Positions 63,824-64,000 of a stretch of 64,000 nucleotides of DNA are shown one piece after another. The stretch is from Gracilibacillus massiliensis. Its GTDB lineage: Bacteria > Bacillota > Bacilli > Bacillales > Amphibacillaceae. Location of the stretch: NCBI RefSeq assembly GCF_001458115.1, contig NZ_CZRP01000011.1:1-64000 (forward strand), read 5' to 3'. The notes beneath the pieces are model-generated. The model had not been told where the DNA came from. It did not search any database and was given only the letters and a program-made list of their open reading frames with translations. Positions within the stretch are counted from its first letter, which is position 1. Each line of letters starts with the position of its first letter. A program made the position numbers and the translations under genes.

Positions 63824-64000
63824 AAAGGATCGTTCATGCAAAACCTGATGCCTAAATTATATTAGAATAAGACGGATATTTTACTTTTGGAGGAAATAGC
63901 GGATATTGAATCCCATTATAATAATAGAGAGTAGAAACGACTATTATTATACTGTACAGAACAAGGGAATCTAGCAATAGCTTAAAACCCTTCGTATCAG
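63824..64000. other. Right-end intergenic sequence
   Basis: No gene is supported in the last 177 bp. GGAGG at 63889 is not followed by a usable ORF. Confidence 0.4.

Overview
The window is a low-GC, endospore-forming Firmicute chromosome, most likely a member of the Bacillaceae (an Oceanobacillus/Gracilibacillus-like halotolerant genus is my guess, not shown). The basis is a trnD-type tRNA cluster behind an rRNA operon, a Bacillaceae-1 RNA, the spore-protein genes sspP and sspO, a BirA-type operator before bioY-bioB, strong GGAGG ribosome binding sites, and many ORFs that fit best with TTG or GTG starts.

Layout. 1-2010: 3' end of 23S rRNA, 5S rRNA and fourteen tRNA genes with one terminator; a Bacillaceae-1 RNA lies between tRNA-Glu and tRNA-Val, and a 14-nt copy of the 5' end of tRNA-fMet lies upstream of the real gene. 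2.0-10.6 kb: a tandem repeat, sspP, a cluster of two lipoproteins and two membrane proteins, a methionine aminopeptidase, and an Rrf2 regulator / flavin disulfide reductase / methyltransferase operon with a visible promoter and operator. 10.7-19.1 kb: transporters, an SDR dehydrogenase, a cupin and a run of very small membrane-protein genes.

19.2-44 kb is an accessory region that reads as a defence and toxin-antitoxin island under decay. It holds a HipA-like kinase (3' frameshift) overlapping a HIRAN-domain gene; a superfamily 1 helicase with a C-terminal nuclease; an intact antitoxin with a MazF-type toxin killed by a TGA at its conserved Trp; a deleted remnant of a second helicase gene; an ECF sigma/ABC-exporter operon; a TumE-like toxin with its HTH antitoxin; a 1243-residue DUF4011-type helicase-nuclease; a 1431-residue SMEK-STAND NTPase; the severed C-terminal part of a type I restriction HsdR; and a frameshifted small hydrophobic peptide next to a small membrane protein.

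44-64 kb is mixed. A 135-bp repeat occurs twice, each copy upstream of a plus-strand gene. Then come a rhodanese, sspO, a thioredoxin-like protein, LysR, MOSC and glutamine-amidotransferase genes, an ECF sigma factor with a VOC protein, a nucleotidyltransferase/XRE toxin-antitoxin pair with a perfect 26-bp operator palindrome, two Uma2 nucleases plus a decayed Uma2 copy, an LCP cell-wall enzyme, bioY-bioB under BirA control, a DEAD-box helicase, and an Old Yellow Enzyme divergent from an Lrp-type regulator.

All calls come from reading sequence and remembered family patterns; no database search was run. Residue numbers refer to the start chosen in each entry.
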